The position numbers and the translations under genes were made by a program. A DNA stretch of 15,935 nucleotides from DASVFB01 sp036380275. Its GTDB lineage: Bacteria > Actinomycetota > Thermoleophilia > Gaiellales > Gaiellaceae. Where the stretch lies: contig DASVFB010000042.1 in assembly GCA_036380275.1 (NCBI GenBank), positions 1 through 15,935 of the forward strand, written 5' to 3'. Below, in pieces: positions 1 through 7,727 of the stretch. Numbering within the stretch: the first letter of the stretch is position 1; each line of letters opens with the position of its first letter. The notes under the pieces were generated by a model that was given only the letters and a program-made list of their open reading frames with translations, searched no databases and was not told the origin of the DNA.

Positions 1-275
1 AGCGCGTAGTCCTGGAAGACCGTATTCACATCCCGCGCGTACGGCGCCACCCGTGTCACGTCCGCGCCGCCGAGCTCGATGCGTCCCGCGTCCGGCCGCT
101 CGAAACCCGCAATGAGGCGCAGAGTCGTGGTCTTGCCCGACCCGGAAGGGCCGAGCATCGTGAAGAACTCGCCGGGCGCGACCTCGAGCGTCACGTCGTC
201 AACCGCGTTGACGTCGCCGAAGCGCTTGCTGATCCCGTCGAGCCGGATGTCAGGCGGCGGCGTGTGCGTCGCCAA
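1..275 (-). CDS. ABC transporter ATP-binding protein, PotA-like (N-terminal part, runs off the left edge)
   Basis: Energises an ABC importer by ATP hydrolysis; it acts on the cytoplasmic face of the membrane. About 91 N-terminal residues are present. Visible are the Walker A motif GPSGSGKTT at residues 42-50 and the Q-loop region VNTVFQDYAL ending at the window edge. That Q-loop wording is typical of the spermidine/putrescine (PotA) and related polyamine or sulfate/iron importer ATPases. The start is a TTG at 275, chosen because GGAGGAG (280-286) lies 4 nt upstream and the conserved sequence begins about ten residues later. The gene overlaps the end of the aminotransferase remnant by 26 nt, so the two were probably co-translated. 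A polyamine substrate is inference, supported weakly by the neighbouring GABA-aminotransferase-like remnant. The signature motif and Walker B lie outside the window. Confidence 0.85.
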   Translation of the reverse strand, partial: MATHTPPPDIRLDGISKRFGDVNAVDDVTLEVAPGEFFTMLGPSGSGKTTTLRLIAGFERPDAGRIELGGADVTRVAPYARDVNTVFQDYA

Positions 276-429
276 GCGACTCCTCCAGGATCTCGAGCCC
301 GCGATCGGCCTGTTCGGCCCGCGCGACAACCAGCCGTGGCGTCGAGACGCCCGGAACCACGAACCGCGCCCGCGCATCGAGGACTCTCTGCACGGTCGTT
401 TGCTCCTGCAACGACACGGTTCGACCCAT
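250..429 (-). pseudogene. Internally deleted class III (GABA-type) aminotransferase remnant
   Basis: A 59-residue frame reads as two joined ends of one family. Residues 1 to about 41 (with FVVPGVSTPRLVVARAE) resemble the N-terminal start of class III aminotransferases such as 4-aminobutyrate aminotransferase. The last stretch (ADRGLEILEESL) resembles their C-terminal helix, which in intact members commonly reads like ELDRGLDILEESL. Everything between, including the PLP-binding lysine, is missing, so it cannot be an active enzyme. The join is in frame and codon use remains GC-rich and coding-like. It starts at ATG 429 without a clear ribosome binding site and ends inside the start of the ABC ATPase gene, an arrangement expected of an intact aminotransferase-transporter operon. 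The family match is from memory, not alignment. A genuine small protein or an assembly collapse are the alternatives. Confidence 0.55.
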
Positions 430-470
430 TATCGAGGGTCGGCGGCCCGGATTTCAATCAGACCGAGAGG

Positions 471-543
471 AGCCGGAGGTGGGACTCGAACCCACGACGT
501 CTGGTTTACAAAACCAGTGCTCTGCCAACTGAGCTACTCCGGC
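471..543 (-). tRNA. tRNA-Thr (anticodon TGT)
   Basis: A complete 73-nt cloverleaf on the minus strand. The acceptor stem is GCCGGAG/CTCCGGC with discriminator T at 471. The D arm contains AGCTCAGTTGGCAGAGC. The anticodon stem CTGGT/ACCAG encloses loop TTTGTAA, giving anticodon TGT (threonine, ACA/ACG/ACU by wobble). The T arm is GTGGG-TTCGAGT-CCCAC. CCA is not encoded. It sits 22 nt after the sigH stop codon in the same orientation and may be co-transcribed with it. Confidence 0.97.
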
Positions 544-565
544 ACTCAGGGCAGCGTAGCGCCCG

Positions 566-1231
566 CTACTGCAGAACTTCGCGGGACTGCTGGTGCGTCA
601 GGATCTTCCGCTTGACCCGCTGCAGCGCGTTGTCGATCGTCTTCGTGTCGCAGCCGAGCTCGACCGCCATTTCCTCGTAGCTCGACCCCTCGAGGTAGAG
701 GCGCAGCGCCTCCGACTCGAGCTTCGACAGTCCTGTCCCGAGCGTGAACACGAGGCTCTGCAGCTCCTCGGTCGAGATCACGACGACCGACGGCTCTTCG
801 ACGGCCGACCCAGGCAGCGCGTCGCCGAGCGTGCACTCGCCGTCGGTGTCCTGCCCCGCCGGCGTGTGGCTGAACGAGACGTACTGGTTGAGCGGCTGAT
901 GCTTGAAGCGCGTGGCCGTCTTGATCGCGGTGATGATCTGCCGGGTCACGCAAAGCTCCGCGAAGCTGCGGAACGACGTCTCTTTGTCCGTGCGAAAGTC
1001 GCGCACGGCCTTGTAGAGGCCGATCAGTCCTTCCTGGATCAGGTCCTCGGAGTCGCCGCCGGCGAGAAAATACGAGCTCGCCTTCAAGCGGACGAAGCCC
1101 GTGTAACGCCTCATCAGCTGGTCGAGTGCGGCCTCGTCGCCGTTGCGCGCCCTGAGGACGAGCTGCAAATCCTGAAGCTCTCGCTGAGTTCTCTGTGCCG
1201 TCTGGGCAGCAGTCGCGCCTCTTCCAGCCAT
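566..1231 (-). CDS. sigH: RNA polymerase sigma factor, SigH (Spo0H)-like
   Basis: A 221-residue sigma-70 family factor that directs RNA polymerase to alternative promoters. Region 2 is visible around residues 62-115, including EDLIQEGLIGLYKAVRDF and the core-binding/-10 recognition helices (SFRSFAELCVTRQIITAI). Region 4 lies near the C-terminus, with the helix-turn-helix SYEEMAVELGCDTKTIDNAL. Length and layout match Bacillus SigH. It occupies the last place in the rlmB-NYN-sigH order that is conserved in Bacillus, which strengthens the name. The start is ATG 1231, with a G-rich stretch (GGGGG) upstream. A good vegetative-type promoter lies at 1291-1319. In non-sporulating actinobacteria the regulon is unknown, so the name describes family, not a sporulation role. 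Confidence 0.93.
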   Translation of the reverse strand: MAGRGATAAQTAQRTQRELQDLQLVLRARNGDEAALDQLMRRYTGFVRLKASSYFLAGGDSEDLIQEGLIGLYKAVRDFRTDKETSFRSFAELCVTRQIITAIKTATRFKHQPLNQYVSFSHTPAGQDTDGECTLGDALPGSAVEEPSVVVISTEELQSLVFTLGTGLSKLESEALRLYLEGSSYEEMAVELGCDTKTIDNALQRVKRKILTHQQSREVLQ

Positions 1232-1274
1232 GGCCTTAACCCCCGGCTCGCGGTGCGGATGAACGAAGCCTCAC

Positions 1275-1287
1275 CCTCAACTTGAGG
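1275..1287. repeat. Perfect 13-bp palindrome at the sigH transcription start
   Basis: CCTCAA-C-TTGAGG, arms of 6 bp around one base. It lies directly after the -10 box of the proposed sigH promoter, covering the expected transcription start. It could be a repressor operator or a short 5'-leader hairpin. No regulator is recognised. Confidence 0.45.
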
Positions 1288-1290
1288 CCG

Positions 1291-1319
1291 AAGATAGCAC
1301 GAGGTCCACGGATTTACAA
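1291..1319 (-). promoter_or_regulatory. Promoter for sigH (-35 TTGTAA, 17 bp, -10 TATCTT)
   Basis: On the minus strand TTGTAA (1319-1314) is separated by exactly 17 bp from TATCTT (1296-1291). An A-tract (six A, 1342-1337) lies further upstream. It faces sigH, with about 60 nt of leader. It is the best sigma-70-like promoter seen in the window and would give sigH its own transcript besides read-through from the NYN gene. Confidence 0.6.
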
Positions 1320-1337
1320 GCCGCTTGCGGTGGACCT
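1302..1337. repeat. 8-bp inverted repeat bracketing the sigH -35 region
   Basis: AGGTCCAC (1302-1309) and GTGGACCT (1330-1337) are exact inverted copies separated by 20 bp. The gap includes a smaller CCGC-TT-GCGG hairpin (1321-1330). One arm lies inside the promoter spacer, the other upstream of -35, a layout suited to a bipartite operator. On the plus strand the second arm runs into six T, so it also resembles a terminator for antisense transcripts. Confidence 0.45.
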
Positions 1338-1361
1338 TTTTTGATCGGAACGTATGTTCGC

Positions 1362-1799
1362 CTACTCGGACTGCCCGCGGCGGAGCCGTTCGAGCGCGTC
1401 ACGTGTCGCGGGGTCGAGCCTGTCCGACAGCGCGGAGCGTTTGGGCTCGGCGTGCTCGATCGGCGCGAGGTCGCCGAGGAACGTCTGAGAGGTACGCGTC
1501 TGGACAAGCCGCCCCGCCGTCGACCGAACGGTTGCATCGCTCGACACGACGCACACGCGTTCGCGGCTGCGGTTCTCGCTCGCCAGGCGTTCGATCAGAG
1601 AATCGGCGTGCTCCGCGAACCGAACCTCGAGCGGCCCGCGCGTCTCGTCCCGACCCGACCCGTCGAAGACGAGCACGCCACGCGCGCCCTGGGTCGCGAC
1701 CCAGCTCGCGAGCGTATCTCGCAGCTCGCGCTGATCGGAGAAGCCGCCCGCGTGCAGGATGTTGTGCCCGTCGAACAGGTACAGGGTCGGATCGGCCAT
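1362..1799 (-). CDS. NYN-domain ribonuclease, YacP/Rae1-like
   Basis: A 145-residue protein of the NYN (PIN-like) nuclease fold. Acidic active-site positions are visible: D10 and N13 in LYLFDGHNIL, D46 in VLVFDGSG, D66 in the ADSLIE segment and D88 in VVSSDATV. Bacillus members (YacP, renamed Rae1) enter the ribosomal A site and cut mRNA during translation; that role is known for the family and inferred here. Length is slightly short of the Bacillus protein (about 170). It follows rlmB by 50 nt and precedes sigH, exactly as yacP does in Bacillus. The ATG at 1799 gives the natural N-terminus for the domain. No terminator is obvious after its stop. Confidence 0.88.
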   Translation of the reverse strand: MADPTLYLFDGHNILHAGGFSDQRELRDTLASWVATQGARGVLVFDGSGRDETRGPLEVRFAEHADSLIERLASENRSRERVCVVSSDATVRSTAGRLVQTRTSQTFLGDLAPIEHAEPKRSALSDRLDPATRDALERLRRGQSE

Positions 1800-1849
1800 G
1801 TCCTACATCGAAGCATCTACGCTGGTCGGGTGGCCGCGCCGTATGCGGA

Positions 1850-2550
1850 TTAGCCGCGCTGCCGTCGCGCCTCGTACAGCAGGAGCGCCGCGGCGACGCT
1901 CACGTTGAGCGACTCCACGCGCCCGGAGACGGGAATCGAGATGGAGGCGTCGCACGTCCGCCGGACGAGCGGACGCAGCCCCTTTCCCTCCGCGCCGAGA
2001 ACGAGCACTACGCCGTCGGTGAAGTCCGTCTCCCACAGCGTCTGCGTTCCGTCTCCGGCGGCGGCGTAGACCCAGAGTCGATCGCTCTTGATCTCGGCTA
2101 GGTAGCGCGCGAGGTTCGACACCACTGCAACGGGCAAGTGCTCGACCGCTCCAGCGGATGCCTTCGCCACGGTCGGCGTCACTGCGGCCGAGCCATGGGC
2201 CGGGACGACGACGCCCGTCGCAGCGGCGCCTTCGGCGCTGCGGCACACCGCGCCGAGGTTGCGCGGGTCGGTCACGCGGTCGAGGCAGACGAGGAGCGGG
2301 CGCTCCCGGCTCGCGAGCTCCCACGCGTCGGCATAGCGGTAGGGCTCCGTCCACGCGACCACGCCCTGGTGGTCGCGCGTGCCGACGGCATCCGAAAGGT
2401 CACGCTCGAGCTTGAGCTGAACCTTGACCGGCGCCTCGGCGAGCCACGGCTCGGCGGCGAGCGCACGCTCGGTTGCCCACAGCTCCAGCACCTGGCGGCG
2501 ACCCCGCAGCGCCTCTCGCACAGGGCGCCGCCCGTAGACCTGGTCGCGAG

Positions 2551-2554
<4 letters not shown>
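1850..2554 (-). CDS. rlmB: 23S rRNA (guanosine-2'-O)-methyltransferase, RlmB/TrmH family
   Basis: A 234-residue SPOUT-class (knotted) RNA 2'-O-ribose methyltransferase using S-adenosylmethionine. An N-terminal substrate-binding segment (YGRRPVREAL near residue 7) is followed by the three SpoU motifs: motif 1 VTDPRNLGAVCRSAEG, motif 2 LVLGAEGKGL and motif 3 SLNVSVAAALLLYE. In Escherichia coli RlmB methylates G2251 of 23S rRNA; this target is inferred from family and synteny. The start is TTG 2554, overlapping the cysS TGA by 4 nt (TTGA), which implies translational coupling. The gene usually found between cysS and rlmB in Bacillus (mrnC) is absent. TrmH-type tRNA or another rRNA site is the alternative substrate. 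Confidence 0.9.
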
Positions 2555-3808
<1,254 letters not shown>

Positions 3809-3822
<14 letters not shown>

Positions 3823-4816
3823 CGAGCCTCCGGAGCGTCTCGTCCCGGTCGAGTGCTGCTACGACCGCGGCGAGCTCCGGACCGCGGTCGCGCCCGGTGA
3901 GCGCGACGCGCAGCGCGTGGAGGTCTCCGCCCGCAGCCTTGAGCTCGCGGACGAGCGTCTTCGCCGATTCGTAGCTCAGGCTGCCGTTTGCACGCTCGCG
4001 CAGCTCGCGAAACCGAGCCAGGGTCACAGGCCCCTTCTCTCCAAGTGACACTTTGTCACTAGGTGCGTTCAGGACTGCGTCCGCGTTCGACCGCGCCTCG
4101 ACGAGATCGCGGGCCCCGCGCAGGACCGGAACCGCGCTCACCGGCACGCCAACTCGCGCAGCGAGCTCATCGTCCGGAAGTTGGCCGATCGTCTCGATCG
4201 CGTACCGGCGGATGCGCGGGAGGTCGTAGCGAACGTCGTGCTTCGGCAGGCCGAGCTGGTCGAAGTAGCGCCGCACGGCCTCGGGTGGGATGCCCGTGTC
4301 GCGGAGCGAGGCGACGGTCGAGCCCTCGGCGCGCTTCGACATCTTCTTGCCGTCCCGGCCGAGGATGAGGCCGTGGTGGATGTACTCCGGCGCACGAGTG
4401 CCGAGCGCATCATGGAGCCGGCGGTGCAGCGCCTCGTTCGGCCGGTGGTCGTTGCCGCGGACCACGTGCGTGATCCCGAAATCGGCATCGTCGACGACGG
4501 ACGCCAACTGGTATGTGGGCGAGCCGTCATCCCGCCACAACATCACGCCGTCGAAGCGCTGGGGCAGCCCGGCGGCCGCCTCGCGGTGCCGCTCGGCGCG
4601 CTCGCTCTCCCGAACCGGCCCTTCGTCCCAGTCGATACCGAGCCATTCGAGGTCGCGCAGGATCGCCTCCTCGCCGCCCGGCACGTTGCGCGCGGCGTCG
4701 GTGTCGTCGATCCGCAGCAGCATCCAGTCGCCGAGCGCCCGGTTCGCCACGGCGCTCAGCGCGTTCCCGATGTGCAGGGATCCGGTCGGGCTCGGCGCAA
4801 AACGGACTCGCTTCAT
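3809..4816 (-). CDS. gltX: Glutamyl-tRNA synthetase, shortened form
   Basis: Class I glutamyl-tRNA synthetase family, 335 residues against about 470-490 usually. Seen: RFAPSPTGSLHIGN (HIGH motif 15-18), LRIDDTD (34-40), the tRNA/active-site stretch GSPTYQLASVVDDADFGITHVVRG, and the KMSKR loop at 158-162. The C-terminal end (ALTGRDRGPELAAVVAAL) is like the end of ordinary GltX. Two parts are reduced. The insertion between the first helices and DDGSPTYQ, normally about 100 residues with acceptor-binding and often zinc residues, is cut to roughly 20. The anticodon-binding helices are also short. GluQ (glutamyl-queuosine) is less likely because a C-terminal anticodon-like domain exists. It is upstream of cysS, as in Bacillus. 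There is no Shine-Dalgarno; a TAGACT hexamer 8 nt before the ATG suggests a leaderless message. Confidence 0.8.
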
Positions 4817-4824
4817 GGACGCTG

Positions 4825-4830
4825 AGTCTA
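4825..4830 (-). promoter_or_regulatory. Possible -10 box (TAGACT) for leaderless gltX
   Basis: TAGACT on the minus strand ends 8 nt before the gltX ATG, and no ribosome binding site is present. The same hexamer at the same distance precedes mutY. No convincing -35 element is seen. Confidence 0.35.
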
Positions 4831-4962
4831 GATCGCACTTCTCAGGGCCTTCCGCGGTCCGCCGCGGAAGCGCGCGTGCCCGCGCTTAACCGCCATTTCC
4901 CTATCTTCTTAGACTCGTCTTAATCGACGCGTAGAAGCTGTTGCACAGAGCCAGACCCGGCG

Positions 4963-4992
4963 AGGACGGGCGCTCGGCGCGGCGCCCGTCCT
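4963..4992 (+). repeat. Perfect 11-bp GC-rich hairpin followed by a pyrimidine tract
   Basis: AGGACGGGCGC (4963-4973) pairs with GCGCCCGTCCT (4982-4992) around an 8-nt loop. On the plus strand it is followed by a tract of T and C (4994-5006), then by the structured element at 5008. It could be a weak intrinsic terminator or part of a larger leader. No plus-strand gene lies upstream of it. Of the gene-free stretch 4817-5185, the part 4831-4962 shows nothing else I can support. Confidence 0.4.
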
Positions 4993-5007
4993 GCCCTCCT
5001 TCTTCCT

Positions 5008-5172
5008 AGTGGCCGCAACCGTGAGCGTGTTCCCGTCTGGCCGGCGAAAACCAAGCAGGCCAAGGACGCAGGGAGCCGCGATAGCAGAAGCTATCGGGGC
5101 GACTGAGGACGCGGGCATGCGCCGCGTTTGCAGCCGGCCAGGCGGACAACCGCGCTCGCGGTTGCGGTCACT
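5008..5172 (+). ncRNA. Structured repeat element, copy A (candidate leader RNA or hairpin mobile element)
   Basis: A 165-nt element with 87% identity to the inverted copy at 10909-11073 (21 differences by hand count; 6 of 122 in the core). Ends 5008-5029 and 5151-5172 form 22 consecutive pairs (P1), three of them G-U. A second stem of 13 pairs (5033-5045 with 5133-5145) and a hairpin with AGAA loop (5075-5085 with 5090-5100, one mismatch) lie inside. Against copy B, five P1 pairs change on both sides and stay paired: 5013/5167, 5015/5165, 5017/5163, 5018/5162 and 5023/5157. Four further pairs change on one side to or from G-U. The element ends 13 nt before the methyltransferase GTG. No known riboswitch signature was recognised. 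CTAG flanks both ends, so a small mobile element is the alternative. Confidence 0.7.
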
Positions 5173-5185
5173 CTAGAGTGCGAGC

Positions 5186-6598
5186 GTGGTTCCGACGCTC
5201 GACCTTCCCGCCGCGAAGACGCTCGGCGACGCGCTGAGGCGCGTCTCGTACAACGAGGAGTCGATCGAAGAGCTCCTGGGCGAGGACGCGTGGACGACCG
5301 CGCTCGAGGACGTGCCTGTACACGAACGGCGTCTGCCGCAGAGCCCGCTCGCGACCGCGATCCGTCTCTTCTTCCTCGAGCTGCCGGTCGAGCGGGCCGC
5401 CGCCGAGCACGCGCTCGGCAGCGCCGGCGTCGGCGCGCTCGAGCGCACCGGTCTGGCGCAGATCGGCAAGCAGGTCTCCCCTAAGGCGCGAATCGCCCCG
5501 GTCGAGAACCTGCTGCTGGCCTCCGATCGGCTTTCGACGAACCCGACCGACGACCCGCCCGACTACGTCTCGACCTACTCGCCGACGGCGCGCCTCTGCG
5601 ACCTGCTGACTCCGCGCCCGCAGGTGGAGCGTGCGCTCGATGTCGGAACCGGCAACGGGGTGCAGGCGCTCCTCATCGCCGACCACAGCGAGCATGTCGT
5701 CGCGACGGACGTGAATCCGCGCGCGCTCGGTTTCACCGAGCTCAACGCTGCGCTCAGCGGACTCGACAACGTCGAGTGCCGGCGCGGAAGCCTCTTCGAG
5801 CCGGTCGAGGGCGAGCAGTTCGGCCTGATCACGTGCAACGCGCCTTTCGTCGTCTCGCCGGAGCGGCGCTGGACGTATCGCGACGGGTCGCACGACGGTG
5901 ACGAGCTTTCGGCACAGATCGTCCGCGAGAGCGTCGGGCATATGGCGCCGGACGGTTTCGCCACGCTGATGGTGAGCTGGCTCGGGCGCAGCTCCGACGA
6001 GCCCGACGAGCACGTCGTCGAGTGGATCGCGGGCTCGGGCTGCGACTCGTGGATCCTGCCGATCGACGAGGCTTCACCGCTCGAGCACGCCGAGCGCTGG
6101 AACGCGCACCTGGCCGGCAACGGCACCGTCTACGGCGAGACCCTCGACAGGTGGACGTCCTACCTCGACGAGCTAGGTGCGGGCGTCGTCACCGAAGGCG
6201 CGGTCATTCTGCATCGCCGCGAAGGGCACAACACGTCACGCATCGACGAGATCGACGAAAACGAGCTCGATGCGGCCGACATCCAGATCAGGCGTGCGTT
6301 CGACACGCGTGCGCGCCTCGACGGGCATGATCTGCTCGACGCGCGGATTGCTCCTGTCGACGAGCTGAGCGTGGAGATGCTGCTGAGACGAGGCAACGTG
6401 CCCGGCGCGCGCGTGACGCTCGAGGACGGAACGTGGCCTGTGCTCGACGTCTCGCCTGCGGCCGCCGACGTGATCGCCGACCTCGACGGGCTTCGAACGC
6501 TGCGCGAGCTGTCCGCGACATCCGACGCGGTCGCGTCCTGCCGGGAGCTGCTCGAGCTCGGAGCGCTCGAGCTCCTGGGCGTTACATCCGCTGTTTGA
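5186..6598 (+). CDS. Class I SAM-dependent methyltransferase with N- and C-terminal extension domains
   Basis: A 470-residue protein with a central Rossmann methyltransferase domain. The AdoMet-binding motif I is LDVGTGNGVQ (151-160) and motif II is ATDVNPRA (173-180). A PrmC/HemK-like motif IV reads NAPF (218-221), where N6/Gln methylases have NPPY. Residues 1 to about 130 form an actinobacterial-type N-terminal domain; residues after about 330 form a separate region of unknown role. The overall shape matches a common actinobacterial family annotated only as methyltransferase, so the substrate is unknown; nucleic acid or protein Asn/Gln methylation is inferred from motif IV. The start is GTG 5186. 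There is no good Shine-Dalgarno, but TAGAGT ends 6 nt before it. It is preceded by structured element copy A and its end overlaps the convergent transglycosylase gene by 17 nt. Confidence 0.8.
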   Translation: MVPTLDLPAAKTLGDALRRVSYNEESIEELLGEDAWTTALEDVPVHERRLPQSPLATAIRLFFLELPVERAAAEHALGSAGVGALERTGLAQIGKQVSPKARIAPVENLLLASDRLSTNPTDDPPDYVSTYSPTARLCDLLTPRPQVERALDVGTGNGVQALLIADHSEHVVATDVNPRALGFTELNAALSGLDNVECRRGSLFEPVEGEQFGLITCNAPFVVSPERRWTYRDGSHDGDELSAQIVRESVGHMAPDGFATLMVSWLGRSSDEPDEHVVEWIAGSGCDSWILPIDEASPLEHAERWNAHLAGNGTVYGETLDRWTSYLDELGAGVVTEGAVILHRREGHNTSRIDEIDENELDAADIQIRRAFDTRARLDGHDLLDARIAPVDELSVEMLLRRGNVPGARVTLEDGTWPVLDVSPAAADVIADLDGLRTLRELSATSDAVASCRELLELGALELLGVTSAV

Positions 6599-7667
6599 GC
6601 GCAAGCACGCCGGCGACGAAAGGCTTTGTCACCGGTAGCACGCCGTGCTTCCGCACAGCGGCCTCGCCCTGATACCACGCTGCTAGCGCGAGATGCTCGT
6701 TCGCGTCGAAGCGCCCGAGCAGGTGGCGCAGGTAGAGGACGCCGGTCTCGATGTCGCCGTCGAGCGAGTTCGGCAGCGGATGTCCGACGAGCACGTCCTC
6801 GACGAAGTCGCGAGTCACCGGCAGCGTCTGCAGGACGCCGCGGGCGCCGGCCTTGGAGACGACGTTCGGCTGGTAGCCCGACTCCATCCACGCGAGTGCG
6901 CGCAAAAGGTGCGGCGACACGCCGAGCTTGGCAGCCCAGTAGTCGAGCCGCTCACGGACCTCGGAAGGCGACGCGGCAAGCGCGGAGCTAGTGCTGCTGA
7001 TATTGCTACTGCCGCCACCGGGGATCTTCAGCTTCTTGCCGATGAGCAGCACGTGCGACGGATCGAAGTGATTAGCGCGCGCGAGCGCGCGAAGGGAAGT
7101 GCCGAAGCGGTGAGCGATCGCGGTCAGCGAATCACCTGGGCGAACGACGTAGATGCGGCTCGTCGCGACCGCCTGGGGACGCACGGACACCTTGTTCTCG
7201 AGCACGAAGGCCGCGAGCGTGCGCGGGCCGACGACGCCGTCCGCCGTGAGGTGGACGCGTCGCTGGTACCGCCGCAGCGCGGAGTCCGTTCCGACGCTCA
7301 GGTATCCGTCGAGGGGACCGTCGTATACGCCTTGCTTGGTGAGCAGGAACTGGAGCACGGCGACATCGAGACCGAACAGCCCGGGGTGCAGGATGCGCTT
7401 GCCGAGGAGCGGCCGGCCGAGCGGCCCGAGCGAGTGCCGGGTGCGCTTGTCGGCGAGCCCCGTCACGGGCAGGTGCGCGCGCTGCTGAGCGGCCTTGATC
7501 GCCGCCACGGTCTGGGGCCCGACGAGACCGTCGATTGGTCCGTGATACAGCCCGAGCGCGCGCAGAGCCACCTGGACGCCGGCGTGCTGCGCGTTCGTGT
7601 ACGCGCCGGCCGGCGAGGCGAAAACGCCCGCCGCCACCCCCACAGCGAGAAGCACCCGAAAGCGCAC
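6582..7667 (-). CDS. Secreted lytic transglycosylase with two peptidoglycan-binding domains and LysM
   Basis: A cell-wall enzyme expected to cut the glycan strand of peptidoglycan between MurNAc and GlcNAc. The 361 residues read: signal peptide (about 1-22, ending SPAGA), two PG_binding_1 repeats (about 24-80 and 95-152, each with the D-G-hydrophobic-G hallmark), LysM (about 172-216, YVVRPGDSLTAIAHRFGTS), a Ser/Gly-rich linker, and a C-terminal SLT domain (about 233-361) with catalytic Glu262 in ALAWMESGYQPNVVSKAGARG. The start is GTG 7667, where the signal peptide begins; the open frame extends 230 codons further but without domain sense. It is divergent from mutY with only 60 bp between, so both promoters must lie there. 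Confidence 0.87.
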   Translation of the reverse strand: MRFRVLLAVGVAAGVFASPAGAYTNAQHAGVQVALRALGLYHGPIDGLVGPQTVAAIKAAQQRAHLPVTGLADKRTRHSLGPLGRPLLGKRILHPGLFGLDVAVLQFLLTKQGVYDGPLDGYLSVGTDSALRRYQRRVHLTADGVVGPRTLAAFVLENKVSVRPQAVATSRIYVVRPGDSLTAIAHRFGTSLRALARANHFDPSHVLLIGKKLKIPGGGSSNISSTSSALAASPSEVRERLDYWAAKLGVSPHLLRALAWMESGYQPNVVSKAGARGVLQTLPVTRDFVEDVLVGHPLPNSLDGDIETGVLYLRHLLGRFDANEHLALAAWYQGEAAVRKHGVLPVTKPFVAGVLALKQRM

Positions 7668-7713
7668 AGCCGAACCTGTTTCGGCCTGCCGGTGCGGCTT
7701 CCTGCACGGGCCG

Positions 7714-7719
7714 TAGACT
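7714..7719 (+). promoter_or_regulatory. Possible -10 box (TAGACT) for leaderless mutY
   Basis: TAGACT ends 8 nt before the mutY ATG, the same spacing as at gltX, and no strong ribosome binding site is present. No clear -35 element is seen in the 60-bp divergent intergenic region. Confidence 0.35.
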
Positions 7720-7727
7720 CGCCCGGA

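Noticed and set aside
79..680. Plus-strand ORFs across the tRNA region
   Set aside because: They are translations of the antisense of tRNA-Thr and sigH, including the well-known GGTRTHD-type artefact peptide.
1302..1342. Terminator of the NYN gene
   Set aside because: The T-run follows the hairpin on the plus strand; for the minus-strand NYN transcript it would precede the hairpin as A.
4909..5118. Minus-strand ORF whose peptide (MPASSVAPIASAI...) recurs at 10963-11061 on the plus strand
   Set aside because: It is the antisense reading of the repeated element. The few nucleotide differences between copies mostly change the amino acid, so there is no sign of protein selection.
5008..5172. 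Known c-di-AMP (ydaO) or c-di-GMP riboswitch, tempting because disA is nearby
   Set aside because: The conserved ydaO and GEMM core sequences I can recall are not present, and the downstream genes are not typical of those regulons.
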